Of a stretch of 64,000 nt of DNA, positions 8,307 to 17,526 are shown piece after piece. Under the pieces are notes generated by a model that worked only from the letters and a program-made list of their open reading frames with translations, did no database searches and was not told where the DNA came from. Origin of the DNA: Bradyrhizobium sp. Gha (lineage in GTDB: Bacteria > Pseudomonadota > Alphaproteobacteria > Rhizobiales > Xanthobacteraceae). The stretch spans positions 44,949 through 108,948 of the forward strand of contig NZ_FOQM01000027.1 in NCBI RefSeq assembly GCF_900113735.1. Reading direction: 5' to 3'. The number at the start of each line of letters is the position of its first letter. Position 1 is the stretch's first letter. Position numbers and translations under genes: made by a program.

Positions 8307-8431
8307 TGCAGGATCCTGAGGCAGCGAGCCGAACAGCATATTCCTTCTATCGCTTTTAACGAGAGGCTAAAATTCAGGAGCGTAACCTAAGGAAATCTCC
8401 GTAGGTCAACCTCGCGGCCTCCGTGAGGGCT

Positions 8432-8445
8432 TTGCGAATCCTCAA
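8432..8445 (+). promoter_or_regulatory. possible FixK/FNR-type box upstream of the protease gene
   Basis: TTGCGAATCCTCAA fits TTGC-N6-TCAA, a degenerate form of the consensus. The predicted start near 8480 leaves a 30-nt leader to ATG 8511. The inner bases lack symmetry, so confidence is moderate. Confidence 0.45.
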
Positions 8446-8510
8446 ATCGCTACTGGTCGAATTCGCTAGGCTGCCCATACAACGTGACGCGGGCCGCCCG
8501 AGGGGATGCA

Positions 8511-9257
8511 ATGAGGAGCACTACATTTTCCGGATGTTCAACATGGGTCGGCATTTCCTTATTCAGTCTGCTGCTGCTCGCTGGTGCGAATAGCAGTTGG
8601 GCTTACGACTACCAAGACGAGGGAGAGATTGCCCCGACGAGAGGAGTCGTGGCTCTCGCGAAGCGGATCTCGCCGGCTGTGGTCGGAATACGAGGCTGGG
8701 GCGTTCCGTCCGAGCCGCAGATATTCGATCCGGAAGGGGGATTTCCAGATCCCCCAGCGCTCCGCGAGTGGCAGGGATCAGGCGTCGTCGTGGACGCCCT
8801 GGGAGGCCTGATCGTCACTGCAAATCACGTGGTCGCAAGCGCGACGACCATAAAGGCGTTTCTCCAGGACGGCCGAGCTCTAGACGCCGTTGTGCTTGTA
8901 AAATCCGCCCGAGATGACGTTGCGCTGCTTCGCGTCGAGCCAGACACCTTGCGAGCATTGGCTCTGGAGTATCCAGGCAGGCCTGACGTCGGAGAGCCGG
9001 TGATCGCGATAGGAAATCCTCAGGATTGGGGGCAGAGCGTAACGTTTGGCATCGTGTCGGCCTTGCACCGCTCCTGCCCAGGAATCGCGAACAGCGATCT
9101 AATTCAATCGGATGTCCGGGTCAGTCAGGGGAGCTCGGGAGGAGCATTGGTGAACCTCAAAGGCAGGCTGATCGGCATCGTCGTTGCGCGAAGGAGCGGC
9201 TTCGCTTTCGCAGTACCGGTAGATGCGGTCCAGAGGCTTTTTTTGGCTGCTCAATAG
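8511..9257 (+). CDS. secreted trypsin-like (DegP-type) serine protease without PDZ
   Basis: This 248-residue protein starts MRSTTFSGCS with an N-terminal hydrophobic segment (SLFSLLLLAGANSSWA), so export to the periplasm is likely. The chymotrypsin-fold triad is visible: His in TANHVV, Asp in SARDDVALLRV, Ser in VSQGSSGGALVN. It stops after the protease domain, so there is no PDZ domain, unlike HtrA/DegP. ATG 8511 follows GAGGGG at good spacing. Envelope protein quality control under the same micro-oxic programme is inferred. Confidence 0.85.
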   Translation: MRSTTFSGCSTWVGISLFSLLLLAGANSSWAYDYQDEGEIAPTRGVVALAKRISPAVVGIRGWGVPSEPQIFDPEGGFPDPPALREWQGSGVVVDALGGLIVTANHVVASATTIKAFLQDGRALDAVVLVKSARDDVALLRVEPDTLRALALEYPGRPDVGEPVIAIGNPQDWGQSVTFGIVSALHRSCPGIANSDLIQSDVRVSQGSSGGALVNLKGRLIGIVVARRSGFAFAVPVDAVQRLFLAAQ

Positions 9258-9422
9258 CACCATTTGCGATCCGCTCGTCCGTAAATAGGTGATGGCGAGC
9301 TTCATGCAGACGGTCTTACAGACCCCGTCAACGGACGATCGCCCTCTCACCGGCTTGATGGGCATCAACGCGCCTTCTGGACGAGCGAGCAGATTGAATT
9401 CTCTTGGTTCAAGGCTCGGCGC

Positions 9423-10598
9423 ATGGGTTACCAATCCGACTTAGTGCACGGTCATGTCGAGAAGCGGCTGGTTTTCATCGACACACTGCGTCTTGCGGCT
9501 GTCGTTTTTGTGATTGTGCATCACGCCGCTCAAGCCTACGGGCCCACTGGCGGCTTTTGGCCCGTACACGATCGCGCTCAAAGCGATTGGTTCACGCCGT
9601 TCTATACAGCCAATGCCGCATTTGGCATGGGACTGATGTTTTTGCTCGCCGGATATTTCGTTCCGCCGTCCTATGATCGAAAAGGCGCGCGCCGTTTTCT
9701 CATGGGACGATGGCGGCGTATCGGTATTCCCCTCGCAACCTTCGTTCTGCTGGTCCACTTGCCGGTGGTTTATCTGGTCGAGGGAGCGCCCCAATCGCAG
9801 CTATTCTTCACAGGTCTTTATGAGCGAGGCTGGCAGCCGATTTATCTGCATTTGTGGTTTGTTGCACATCTGCTGCTGTATTGCTTGGCCTACGTGGCCT
9901 TACGGCAGACTTCTGGATCGCTCGGACGCGCTCGGAAATTACCTTTGCCCGGTCATGCTGCCATCGCGTCGTTTATTGCGGCGCTCGCGCTCGTCACATG
10001 GTTCGTGCGGGTCTGGTATCCGGTCGATAAATGGGTGCCGTTCCTGTTAATCATGCCCGCTGAACTTGCCCATGTGCCGCAGTACATGGCGTTCTTTGCT
10101 GTCGGCGCACTCGCGTATCACGGCGACTGGTTTCGCAGAATGTCCACGACCGACGGCCTAATCTGGCTGGCCGTCGGCGTGATTGCGTCCGGCGGCATCT
10201 ACGTTGCGTTTGGCTTCGGGTGGTGGAAGATGGCACCGGGCGGGCTTGGCCTAGAGTCATTGATGAGAAGCAGCTGGGAGACGGTAATCGCGGTCGGGGC
10301 TTCAACTGGGCTCATCATTGCCTTTCGCGAGCTGTTCGATCGTCCCAATCACCTACTCAGGGTGATGGCCGAAGCGAGCTTCGGCGCCTATATCCTGCAC
10401 CCTGCGATCGTTGTCGCGCTGCAAGCCGCAATTGCAGACCTGACGATGGCCGCCTTCGTCAAGTTTGTCTACGTGTCTCTGCTGGGGACGGCCGGGGCCT
10501 TTGCCGTTGCGCACCTAGCCCGTCAGTTGCCCGGTATCAGAGCTGTACTAGGTGCGACTTCGCACGGGGAGACCTCTTCTGTTTCCTGGTGGTCATGA
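9423..10598 (+). CDS. acyltransferase 3 family integral membrane protein
   Basis: The 391-residue protein opens with RLVFIDTLRLAAVVFVIVHH, the hallmark of acyltransferase-3 (OafA/NodX-like) proteins. About ten hydrophobic segments follow, with FGMGLMFLLAGYF and a late ASFGAYILHPAIV. Such proteins O-acylate envelope sugars or lipids, or in relatives have no known substrate. No sugar-biosynthesis neighbours identify the substrate. Its stop overlaps the next start (ATGA). Confidence 0.85.
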   Translation: MGYQSDLVHGHVEKRLVFIDTLRLAAVVFVIVHHAAQAYGPTGGFWPVHDRAQSDWFTPFYTANAAFGMGLMFLLAGYFVPPSYDRKGARRFLMGRWRRIGIPLATFVLLVHLPVVYLVEGAPQSQLFFTGLYERGWQPIYLHLWFVAHLLLYCLAYVALRQTSGSLGRARKLPLPGHAAIASFIAALALVTWFVRVWYPVDKWVPFLLIMPAELAHVPQYMAFFAVGALAYHGDWFRRMSTTDGLIWLAVGVIASGGIYVAFGFGWWKMAPGGLGLESLMRSSWETVIAVGASTGLIIAFRELFDRPNHLLRVMAEASFGAYILHPAIVVALQAAIADLTMAAFVKFVYVSLLGTAGAFAVAHLARQLPGIRAVLGATSHGETSSVSWWS

Positions 10599-10927
10599 AA
10601 CGATTTGCATTCGAATTAGGTTTATCGGCGATCCTTTGTTCGCTATGGCTCGCATGGGATATCGTGTCGCCGCAGCCTCGTTCCAAAGAACTTCAAAATG
10701 ACCTTCAGGAAGTCGTCTCCGGATTTTTGGCGGACGAACCACTTGTAAGGAATTGCGAGATGTCGGTTATGCGGGGCGATGGGTCATTCGCGTGGTCGGG
10801 TGCCGCTAGCTATGCTCACGACCGAGTTTTGATGATCGTGAGATATTACGCCGCCGCAAGAAGTTGGTCGCTATGGGGACGAAGCGGACATGCTTTAGTC
10901 GCATCACGCCGCTGGGTTTATGTGTAG
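10595..10927 (+). CDS. hypothetical protein with N-terminal membrane anchor
   Basis: A 110-residue frame starting MKRFAFELGLSAILCSLWLA, an anchor or signal, then a polar domain ending RRWVYV. The ATG overlaps the TGA of the acyltransferase gene, suggesting translational coupling. No family recognised. Confidence 0.5.
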   Translation: MKRFAFELGLSAILCSLWLAWDIVSPQPRSKELQNDLQEVVSGFLADEPLVRNCEMSVMRGDGSFAWSGAASYAHDRVLMIVRYYAAARSWSLWGRSGHALVASRRWVYV

Positions 10928-10953
10928 AATCTCACGATTAAGTCCGCGGGCGC

Positions 10954-11328
10954 TCAGCCCGCCGCTCTCAGGTCTTCGGGTGACTCCACGGCGTACCCGA
11001 TATCCCCCAGCGAAGTCTCTTCCTGGACTGTGATGACTTTTCGGGTCATGACGTCTTCGACCTTTCGGCCGCGCTCGTGAATGAACTCTGCCGCCGCCCG
11101 CCCTGGTCCCATAAAGAATTTCAGCCAAGCCGCATGGTTCCGGCCCGTGCCGATCTCGCTCCGGCGGAGAAAATCGCTTTCCGAGACGATGCCGACGAGA
11201 TTACCGGCATCGTCGATGACCGGCAGGCCGCTGATGTGCATCCGCAGCATGATCTTCGCAGCGTCCTCGATTGTCGTGTGCGGCGTTACGGCGACAACAT
11301 CTCGCGTCATGACATGAATCGCGTGCAT
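10954..11328 (-). pseudogene. CBS domain protein truncated in the second CBS repeat
   Basis: The 124-residue frame begins MHAIHVMTRDVVAVTPHTT with a complete first CBS (ISGLPVIDDAGNLVGIVSESD) and the linker HERGRKVEDVMTRKVITVQE seen in the genes at 484 and 7195. It breaks off at SLGDI, after which GYAVESPEDLRAAG has no CBS character. The rest of CBS2 and the BON domain are missing, and the next gene lies only 26 bp away on the opposite strand. This points to a 3' deletion. It sits 85 bp downstream of hsp20 on the same strand and may still be transcribed from that promoter. Confidence 0.75.
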
Positions 11329-11413
11329 TTGGCTGTTCTCGGCAGGTTGAGGGGGCGATAAGACTTGTGCGGCAGGAGGCGGCGACTACGGCCGCCTCGT
11401 GCCAGCGAGGCCA

Positions 11414-11935
11414 TCAGGCGGCTTTCACATTAATGGTCTTGGCCGGCTTCTGGGCTTCTTCTGTCTTCGGCAAGACGACCTTGAGCACGCCATTCTTGAA
11501 GGTTGCCTCGATCTTGTCGGCGTTGACACCGTCCGGCAGCGCGAAGTAGCGCTCGAAGGAGCCATAGCGGCGCTCGGAGACGTAGTAGTCCTTCTTCTTC
11601 TCTTCGGTCTCTTCCTTCTTCTCACCCCGGATGGTGAGACCGCCGTTGACGAGCTTGACGTCGATGTTCTTCTCGTCGAGGCCGGGAAGTTCGGCGGTGA
11701 TCTCGTAGGCCTTGTCGCTTTCGGCGACATCAACGGCCGGCGCTGCAACCGACTTTGAGAAATCGCGTTCGAGCCGCGCGAGCGACCGGAACGGCCGATT
11801 CCAGAAACCATTCCCGAAATCGTCGAAGATCTGATCGATCTCGCTCTTCAACGCCTGGAATGGTCGCCAAGGCTCACCGGCGGGTGCGGGCGTCGTTGTG
11901 GATCTCGTGACGGGAAGCTTGGTCTCAGTTGCCAT
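11414..11935 (-). CDS. Hsp20/alpha-crystallin small heat-shock protein
   Basis: The 173-residue product starts MATETKLPVTR. Its alpha-crystallin domain runs at about residues 65-165 (APAVDVAESDKAYEITAELP, then LTIRGEKKEETEEKKKDYY, and GSFERYFALPDGVN) with the closing FKNGVLKVVLPK. It is an ATP-independent holdase chaperone. The ATG at 11935 has GGAG eight bases upstream; the longer frame to 12091 lacks support. The FixK-type box at 12006 predicts transcription from about 11971. No ROSE-like thermosensor leader was recognised. Confidence 0.92.
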   Translation of the reverse strand: MATETKLPVTRSTTTPAPAGEPWRPFQALKSEIDQIFDDFGNGFWNRPFRSLARLERDFSKSVAAPAVDVAESDKAYEITAELPGLDEKNIDVKLVNGGLTIRGEKKEETEEKKKDYYVSERRYGSFERYFALPDGVNADKIEATFKNGVLKVVLPKTEEAQKPAKTINVKAA

Positions 11936-12005
11936 GATCATTTCTCCTTCGAGGTTTGACCATCTCGGTCGGCCAAGAGAGTAGCCATGAGCACAGAAAG
12001 GCAGG

Positions 12006-12019
12006 TTGATTTTGCTCAA
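12006..12019 (-). promoter_or_regulatory. FixK/FNR-type box upstream of hsp20
   Basis: TTGATTTTGCTCAA fits TTGA-N6-TCAA. Centre 12012.5 predicts a minus-strand start near 11971, 36 nt before the Hsp20 ATG. Confidence 0.7.
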
Positions 12020-12178
12020 GGCTGAATTGGAACGGCGAGCATCTTTAGGCAGTCGCTGAATAATTGCGAGCGAGTTGCGCGAACTTGCCAAGCAGTGGGT
12101 TCGGCATATGACGTAGAATGTGTCAGAAAAACAGACGTTCTTTGGTGAATAGGAGAGATGTGTCCGCTTCGACGTGCA

Positions 12179-12385
12179 CTACTTCGGCACCCATTCGTCC
12201 CCGTCTTTGACATACAAACGCTTCACGGCTGCCCAAGCCGTTCGATGTGCTATCTCTTCCTGGCGAACGTCATCGGGATGAGAGGCGAACGCATGGTTGA
12301 AAGCCTGCCGATAGATGTCCATGGCATGAGGCGGCAAGTGGTGCCGCACTGCCGGCGGAAGATCTTCACTCGTTCGATAGGGCAT
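12179..12385 (-). CDS. ChaB family protein
   Basis: The 68-residue product begins MPYRTSEDLPPAVRHHLPPHA and contains IYRQAFNHAFASH and HRTAWAAVKRLYVK, the ChaB pattern. ChaB was named a regulator of the ChaA cation antiporter in E. coli, but its role here is unproven. It lies 87 bp downstream of groEL on the same strand and may be co-transcribed with it. Confidence 0.8.
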   Translation of the reverse strand: MPYRTSEDLPPAVRHHLPPHAMDIYRQAFNHAFASHPDDVRQEEIAHRTAWAAVKRLYVKDGDEWVPK

Positions 12386-12472
12386 CTTGATCCACCCCGA
12401 AAAGCATTGCCGGTGGAAAATCGATCTGGCGATGGATAGAGAGCCGAGAGCAGGGCGTGGGAGGTGGCAGCG

Positions 12473-14095
12473 CTACATAGCCAAATCCCGCTCAGGCATC
12501 CGCTCGGGCTTCGTTTCCGGAATTTCGGTCATCGTCGCTTCCGTGAGAAGCAGCACGCTCGCGACGGATACTGCGTTTTCGAGCGCGGTCCGCACAACCT
12601 TCACGGGATCAACAATGCCAGCCTCGACGAGGTCGATATAGACCTTTCGAGCGGCATCGAAGCCAAAACTCCCCTGGCTTTCCAGCATCCGGGCCACGAC
12701 GACGCCGCCGTCGGTCGCTGAGTTTTCGGCGATCTGTCGTGCCGGTGCTTCGAGCGCTCGCTTCAAGATCTGCACGCCGGTTCGCTCGTCGCCTTCACAA
12801 GCCGTCTCTTCCTTGGCAACTGCAGCGACGGTCCGAAGCAGGGCCAGACCGCCTCCGGGAACAATTCCCTCCGCAACCGCGGCTTTGGTCGAGCTGATGG
12901 CGTCGTCCAAGGCCTCCTTCTTTGCCTTCATTTCGGCTTCAGTCGGCGCTCCGACCCGGATCACTGCGACGCCGCCCGACAGCTTGGCGATGCGCTCTTC
13001 CAGCTTCTCCCGGTCGTAGTCGCTGGTTGTTTTCTCCATTTCAACACGGATCTGCGCCAGCCGCGCCTCGATCCTGGTGCGATCGCCGCCACTGCCGATC
13101 AACGTGGTATTCTCCCGGTCCGCGACAACCCGCGCGGCGCGGCCGAGCTGTTGCAGGCTTGCGGTCTCCAGTTTCAAGCCGATCTCCTCTGAGATCACCT
13201 GGGCGCCTGTAAGGACGGCAATGTCTTCCAGCATGGCCTTTCGTCGGTCACCGAACCCGGGTGCCTTGACGGCACAGGCCTTGAGGACGCCTCGCAATTG
13301 ATTGACGATGAGAGTTGCAAGCGCTTCGCCTTCGATGTCCTCGGCGATTATCAGAAGTGGGCGTCCGCTCTTGGCGACCTGTTCCAACAGCGGGACCAGA
13401 TCGCGCAGCGCGCCGATCTTGTGATCGCATAGGAGGACGTAAGGGTCCTCCAAGGCCGATTCCATGCGATCCGCATCAGTGACGAAATAAGGGGACAGAA
13501 AGCCGCGATCGAACTTCATTCCTTCGACAACGTCCAAAAGGGTCTCGGTTGTCTTGGACTCCTCGACGGAGATCACGCCATCGCCTCCGACCTTCTCGAT
13601 TGCGTCGGCGACCAGCTCGCCGATGGACAGGTCATTATGTGCCGAAATCGTGGCAACTTGCACCTTCTCCGCCCTCGTCTTCACGGGCTTGGCCATGGCG
13701 TGCAGCGCGGCGATGGCGGCCTGGGTTCCACGATCAAGTCCGCGTTTGAGGTCGATCGCACTGGCGCCCGCGACGACGTTCCGGACGCCATCCGAGAGGA
13801 TCGCATGGGCCAGAATGGTTGAAGTGCTGGTGCCGTCTCCGACGACATCGCCGGTCTTCTCGGCCGCTTGCCGGAGAATCTGAGCGCCAAGGTTTTCTTC
13901 TGCGTCCTTGAGATCGAATTCCTTGGCGATGGTCACGCCATCGTTGCAGACGATTGGAGTGCCCCAAGATTTTTGAATTAGGACGGATTTCGATTTGGGG
14001 CCCAGCGTGACCCGAACGGCGTCGGCAAGCAGGGAAGCGCCGCGCAAGACTTTTTCGCGGGCCGCGGAATGAAATAGGACTTGTTTGTGCGCCAT
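12473..14095 (-). CDS. groEL: GroEL-type chaperonin paralogue
   Basis: This 540-residue protein has the GroEL core: LGPKSKSVLI, NDGVTIAKEFDLKDAEENLGA, VGDGTSTSTILAHAIL, VVEGMKFDRGFLSPYFVTD and GIVPGGGLALLR. The ATP-site loop DGTST is intact. The C-terminus ends ERMPERDLAM instead of the flexible GGM-rich tail, and no groES lies beside it, so it is probably a specialised paralogue sharing a co-chaperonin encoded elsewhere. The FixK-type box at 14157 would start transcription near 14122, 27 nt before the ATG. Confidence 0.93.
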   Translation of the reverse strand: MAHKQVLFHSAAREKVLRGASLLADAVRVTLGPKSKSVLIQKSWGTPIVCNDGVTIAKEFDLKDAEENLGAQILRQAAEKTGDVVGDGTSTSTILAHAILSDGVRNVVAGASAIDLKRGLDRGTQAAIAALHAMAKPVKTRAEKVQVATISAHNDLSIGELVADAIEKVGGDGVISVEESKTTETLLDVVEGMKFDRGFLSPYFVTDADRMESALEDPYVLLCDHKIGALRDLVPLLEQVAKSGRPLLIIAEDIEGEALATLIVNQLRGVLKACAVKAPGFGDRRKAMLEDIAVLTGAQVISEEIGLKLETASLQQLGRAARVVADRENTTLIGSGGDRTRIEARLAQIRVEMEKTTSDYDREKLEERIAKLSGGVAVIRVGAPTEAEMKAKKEALDDAISSTKAAVAEGIVPGGGLALLRTVAAVAKEETACEGDERTGVQILKRALEAPARQIAENSATDGGVVVARMLESQGSFGFDAARKVYIDLVEAGIVDPVKVVRTALENAVSVASVLLLTEATMTEIPETKPERMPERDLAM

Positions 14096-14156
14096 CGGGT
14101 TGCCTCAAGCTGCTGTCGTTCCATCAGTTAGTTTCGTACGATCGCGCGCAGTTGAG

Positions 14157-14170
14157 TTGATCCTGGTCAA
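14157..14170 (-). promoter_or_regulatory. FixK/FNR-type box upstream of groEL
   Basis: The plus strand reads TTGATCCTGGTCAA, fitting TTGA-N6-TCAA. Its centre at 14163.5 suits the minus-strand groEL gene. A second box 47 bp away serves the opposite strand. Confidence 0.75.
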
Positions 14171-14203
14171 ACGACAGGCCGACCAACGGGGGTGAGCCTG
14201 ATG

Positions 14204-14217
14204 TTGACCTAGCGCAA
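14204..14217 (+). promoter_or_regulatory. FixK/FNR-type box upstream of the export operon
   Basis: TTGACCTAGCGCAA fits TTGA-N6-GCAA. The predicted plus-strand start near 14252 lies downstream of the TTG at 14243 and upstream of the ATG at 14291, which favours the latter as the start of the adaptor gene. Confidence 0.6.
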
Positions 14218-14290
14218 TCGCGCGACAGGCAGCCGCGGTATTTTGAGTAGAGCCGCTAATCCAATCGGCTGGTTCGGGCACGGCACAGTC

Positions 14291-15565
14291 ATGGTCGAAC
14301 AGGTGTTACCTCTGTCGAAGCAGCAGCATGGCGGCCGCCTTTCTGCTGAAGCAACGTGGTCCGTTCTCATTGCCCACAGATGGTTTTTCCTGATCCTTGT
14401 GGTCCTGCTGGGTCTTGGTGTCTGGCAGGGCGTGCGCGTCCTGTTCGGACCTGCCGTCGTGGTCGATCAGGTTTCGCAGGGCCGGTTGATTGAGACGGTA
14501 GTCGCCAGCGGGCATGTCGAGACGCCTTATCGGGTCGAGATCGGCAGCCAAATCACCGGGACGGTCGAGGAGGTGCTGGTCGAGGAAGGGCAGAAGGTCA
14601 CCAAAGGTCAGCCGCTGATTTCTCTGGAAGCACGAGAGTTGAGGGCCTCCGTCGTGCAGGCCCAGGGCGCGGTAGCTCAGGCCGAAGCTCGGATCAGGCA
14701 GCTCGAGGAACTCGCGCTTCCTTCGGCGAAGGAAGCTCTGACACAGGCCGAAGCCACGCTTCTAAACGCGCAACAGACCTACGATCGGACCGCACAGCTC
14801 GAGCGGAATGGCTATGCGACGCGAGCGGCACTCGACGACGCGCAGAAGACGCTTGATGTGGCTCGCGCCGTCAAGCGTGCCGTGGAATTTCAGGTCTATA
14901 CCGCGAGCCCCGGCGGTAGCGACTATGTCATGGCGGAGACACAGCTCAATCAGGCGCGCGCTAATCTGGAGACAGCGGAGTCCCGTCTCGGCTATGCGAC
15001 GATTACGGCCCCGCGTGACGGCGTTCTCATCACCCGCGGCGTTGAGCGTGGCACGGTGGCGCAGGCAGGAAAGACGCTTCTGGTGCTGGCACCCTCGGGC
15101 GATTTGCAATTGGTGCTTCAGATCGACGAGCGAAATCTCGGCCGGTTGGCGTTCGGACAGGCGGCGCTCGCATCGGCCGACGCTTATCCCGACCAGCATT
15201 TTTCTGCTGTCGTCACCTACATCAATCCGGGCATCGACATTTCCCGCGCCACGGTCCAGGTAAAGCTCACGGTCGCCGAACCGCCGGCCTACCTGCGTCA
15301 GGATATGACTGTGTCCGTCGACATCGAGGTCGCAGCGAAGGACAATGCGCAGGTGCTTCCCTCACGCTCGGTGCACGACGTATTATCCGGTCAACCGTGG
15401 GTGCTGACAGTCAAAAACGGCCGAGCTATCAGGCGCCCAGTGAAGCTTGGTCTGCGTGGTAGCAGCCAGATTGAGATCGTTGAAGGTCTGCAAGCCGGCG
15501 ACATTGCAATCCCGCAGAGTTCGGGCGTTCTCACTGGGCAACGCTTACGGACCGTGCTGCCATGA
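14291..15565 (+). CDS. MacA/HlyD-type periplasmic adaptor of an ABC exporter
   Basis: About 424 residues beginning MVEQVLPLSKQQHGG. One membrane anchor (WFFLILVVLLGLGVW), then lipoyl/barrel-sandwich halves (VEIGSQITGTVEEVLVEEGQ and LGYATITAPRDGVLITRG) flanking a long coiled coil rich in QAEA/LEELALPSAKEAL. The C-terminal part has VLPSRSVHDVLSGQPW. It bridges an inner-membrane ABC transporter to the outer membrane. Its stop overlaps the permease start (ATGA). No TolC-like gene is present. The substrate is unknown. Confidence 0.88.
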   Translation: MVEQVLPLSKQQHGGRLSAEATWSVLIAHRWFFLILVVLLGLGVWQGVRVLFGPAVVVDQVSQGRLIETVVASGHVETPYRVEIGSQITGTVEEVLVEEGQKVTKGQPLISLEARELRASVVQAQGAVAQAEARIRQLEELALPSAKEALTQAEATLLNAQQTYDRTAQLERNGYATRAALDDAQKTLDVARAVKRAVEFQVYTASPGGSDYVMAETQLNQARANLETAESRLGYATITAPRDGVLITRGVERGTVAQAGKTLLVLAPSGDLQLVLQIDERNLGRLAFGQAALASADAYPDQHFSAVVTYINPGIDISRATVQVKLTVAEPPAYLRQDMTVSVDIEVAAKDNAQVLPSRSVHDVLSGQPWVLTVKNGRAIRRPVKLGLRGSSQIEIVEGLQAGDIAIPQSSGVLTGQRLRTVLP

Positions 15566-16788
15566 ACCCCTGGCTCCCATTCGAGTGGATCGCGGCCGTG
15601 CGCTTCCTGCGCGACGGGAGATTGCAGACCATTTTCATCATTGGCGGCATTTCAATCGGGGTCGGTGTAATCGTCTTTATGTCCGCGATGCTCGCCGGCC
15701 TCGAAGCGAACTTCATCAAGCGCGTGCTGACTTCGCAGCCGCAGATCCAGCTTCTCACCCCCGATCAGATAGCGCGTCCGTTGCACAAGTCCGCCGGCGA
15801 GATCGAAGACGCTGCCGTGCAGCGTCCGAGCCAGCGAGTGATTTCGATCGATCAATGGCCGAAGATCCGCGGCCAGATGCTTGCGATGCCCGAAGTCACC
15901 GCGGTCTCGCCGACGATCACCGGATCGGTTCTGGCCCTGCGCGGCGACGCCAGCCGGGCCGTGACGCTGACAGGGATAGAGCCGGAGACATATTTCGATA
16001 TCGTCAAGGTTCCGGATTATATCTTTGCCGGGGAAGCGCGGCTGACCAGCGAGGATGTCGTCATCGGTATTGAGCTGGCCAAGAATCTTGGCGCGACCGT
16101 CGGCGACAAGCTGAACCTGCAGGCCACCGGCGGCGCCAATCGTGTGCTGACGATCTCCGGCCTGGTCGATTTCGGCAACAAAGGCGTCAATCAGCGCGTG
16201 GCATTTGTCGCGCTGCGCACCGGCCAGTCGCTGCTCGGCATGATCGGCGGCGTCACGACGATCGACATGAAGATCAAGGATATCTACGCGGCTGAAGTCA
16301 TTGCTCAGCGAATCCAGGCCGCAACACCAGTTCAAGCCGATAGCTGGATCGCCACGAATGCGCAGTTCTTCACCGCGGTTCAGGCACAGATTTACACGAA
16401 TACTCTGATTCGTATTTTCGTAGGCCTTTCCGTCGCGTTCGGCATTGCCGCAGTTCTCATCGTTTCGGTCATCCAGCGCTCGAAGGAAATCGGCATCCTG
16501 CGAGCCATGGGCACGTCGAAGGGCCAGATTCTCCGCGTGTTCCTGCTTCAGGGGGGGCTCCTCGGTTTCATCGGCTCGATCTTCGGCGCTGCGATGGGTG
16601 CGGCTGCGCTGATCTACTGGCATGCTGTTGCCCGCCAGGCGGATGGCAGCGAATTCTTCCCGCTGATTCTGGAACGAAGCCTGTTCGTCTACACGGCAAT
16701 CCTGGCCACCGTGACCGGCTTGCTCGCTGCAACCGCGCCGGCTGTGCGCGCCGCAAAGCTCGACCCTGTGGTGGCGATCCGTGGGTGA
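15562..16788 (+). CDS. MacB/FtsX-type ABC transporter permease
   Basis: The 408-residue protein has one N-terminal membrane segment (TIFIIGGISIGVGVIVFMSAM), a large periplasmic MacB-like domain, and three C-terminal membrane segments (VGLSVAFGIAAVLIVSV, GGLLGFIGSIFGAAMGAAAL, FVYTAILATVTGLLAATAP). It contains SKEIGILRAMGTSKGQILRVF, typical of FtsX-like permeases of MacB/LolCE systems. It is coupled by overlap to the adaptor upstream and the ATPase downstream. Confidence 0.9.
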   Translation: MNPWLPFEWIAAVRFLRDGRLQTIFIIGGISIGVGVIVFMSAMLAGLEANFIKRVLTSQPQIQLLTPDQIARPLHKSAGEIEDAAVQRPSQRVISIDQWPKIRGQMLAMPEVTAVSPTITGSVLALRGDASRAVTLTGIEPETYFDIVKVPDYIFAGEARLTSEDVVIGIELAKNLGATVGDKLNLQATGGANRVLTISGLVDFGNKGVNQRVAFVALRTGQSLLGMIGGVTTIDMKIKDIYAAEVIAQRIQAATPVQADSWIATNAQFFTAVQAQIYTNTLIRIFVGLSVAFGIAAVLIVSVIQRSKEIGILRAMGTSKGQILRVFLLQGGLLGFIGSIFGAAMGAAALIYWHAVARQADGSEFFPLILERSLFVYTAILATVTGLLAATAPAVRAAKLDPVVAIRG

Positions 16789-17467
16789 CGGGATACTCAA
16801 GCTCGAGCACGTCTGCAAAGCCTACAATGTCGGGCTGCCTACGCAGGTCGAGGTGCTGCACGACATCGATCTCGAACTCGACCATGGCGAGTTTCTGGCG
16901 CTCATGGGGCCGTCCGGTTCCGGGAAAAGCACGCTCCTCAATATCGTCGGTCTACTTGACCGGCCGACCTCCGGCCGTCTGCTGATCAAGGGCAGGGATA
17001 CCGCGATACTCGGAGATGATGAGCTCACGCATTTGCGAGGTCATACCATCGGCTTCGTGTTCCAGTATCATTTGCTGATATCCGCATTCACGGCCCGCGA
17101 AAACGTGATGATGCCGATGCTTGCCGATCGCGGATTTCCAAGCGTGGAGCTCGGAAAGCGCGCGGACGATCTTCTGCGTCAGGTCGGTTTGGAGAGGTTC
17201 GGGAGCAACCTTGCCAACAACATGTCGGGAGGCCAGCAGCAGCGAGTGGCAGTCGCCAGAGCGCTTGCCATGAATCCCGACCTGGTCCTGGCTGACGAGC
17301 CGACCGGCAATCTCGACACGAAATCGGCGGATTCCATCTTCGAACTGATGCGACGCGTCAACCGGGAGAGCGGTACGAGTTTTCTGCTGGTTACCCACAA
17401 TCTAGATCTGGCACGTCGGTGCGACCGGATCATCCAGGTTGTTGATGGGCGGATTGCGGGTCACTGA
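16781..17467 (+). CDS. MacB/LolD-type ABC transporter ATP-binding protein
   Basis: 228 residues with Walker A GPSGSGKST (about residue 45), Q-loop GFVFQYHLL, signature NNMSGGQQQRVAVARAL, Walker B LVLADEPTGNLD and the switch LLVTHNLDLA. It completes a three-gene split MacAB-like exporter. The GTG start lies inside the permease 3' end, suggesting coupled translation. Export of a protein, lipid or small molecule cannot be decided from sequence. Confidence 0.92.
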   Translation: MGDGILKLEHVCKAYNVGLPTQVEVLHDIDLELDHGEFLALMGPSGSGKSTLLNIVGLLDRPTSGRLLIKGRDTAILGDDELTHLRGHTIGFVFQYHLLISAFTARENVMMPMLADRGFPSVELGKRADDLLRQVGLERFGSNLANNMSGGQQQRVAVARALAMNPDLVLADEPTGNLDTKSADSIFELMRRVNRESGTSFLLVTHNLDLARRCDRIIQVVDGRIAGH

Positions 17468-17526
17468 CCATTGTGCGCGAGCCGATCAACTGATTGGCAA
17501 TGACAACGCAGCGCGGCGGTCGCGTG

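Noticed and set aside
15652..16818. 388-aa minus-strand frame across the MacB-like permease
   Set aside because: Shadow of a clear FtsX-type permease; it has no domain character and is rich in His/Arg/Asp typical of antisense frames.
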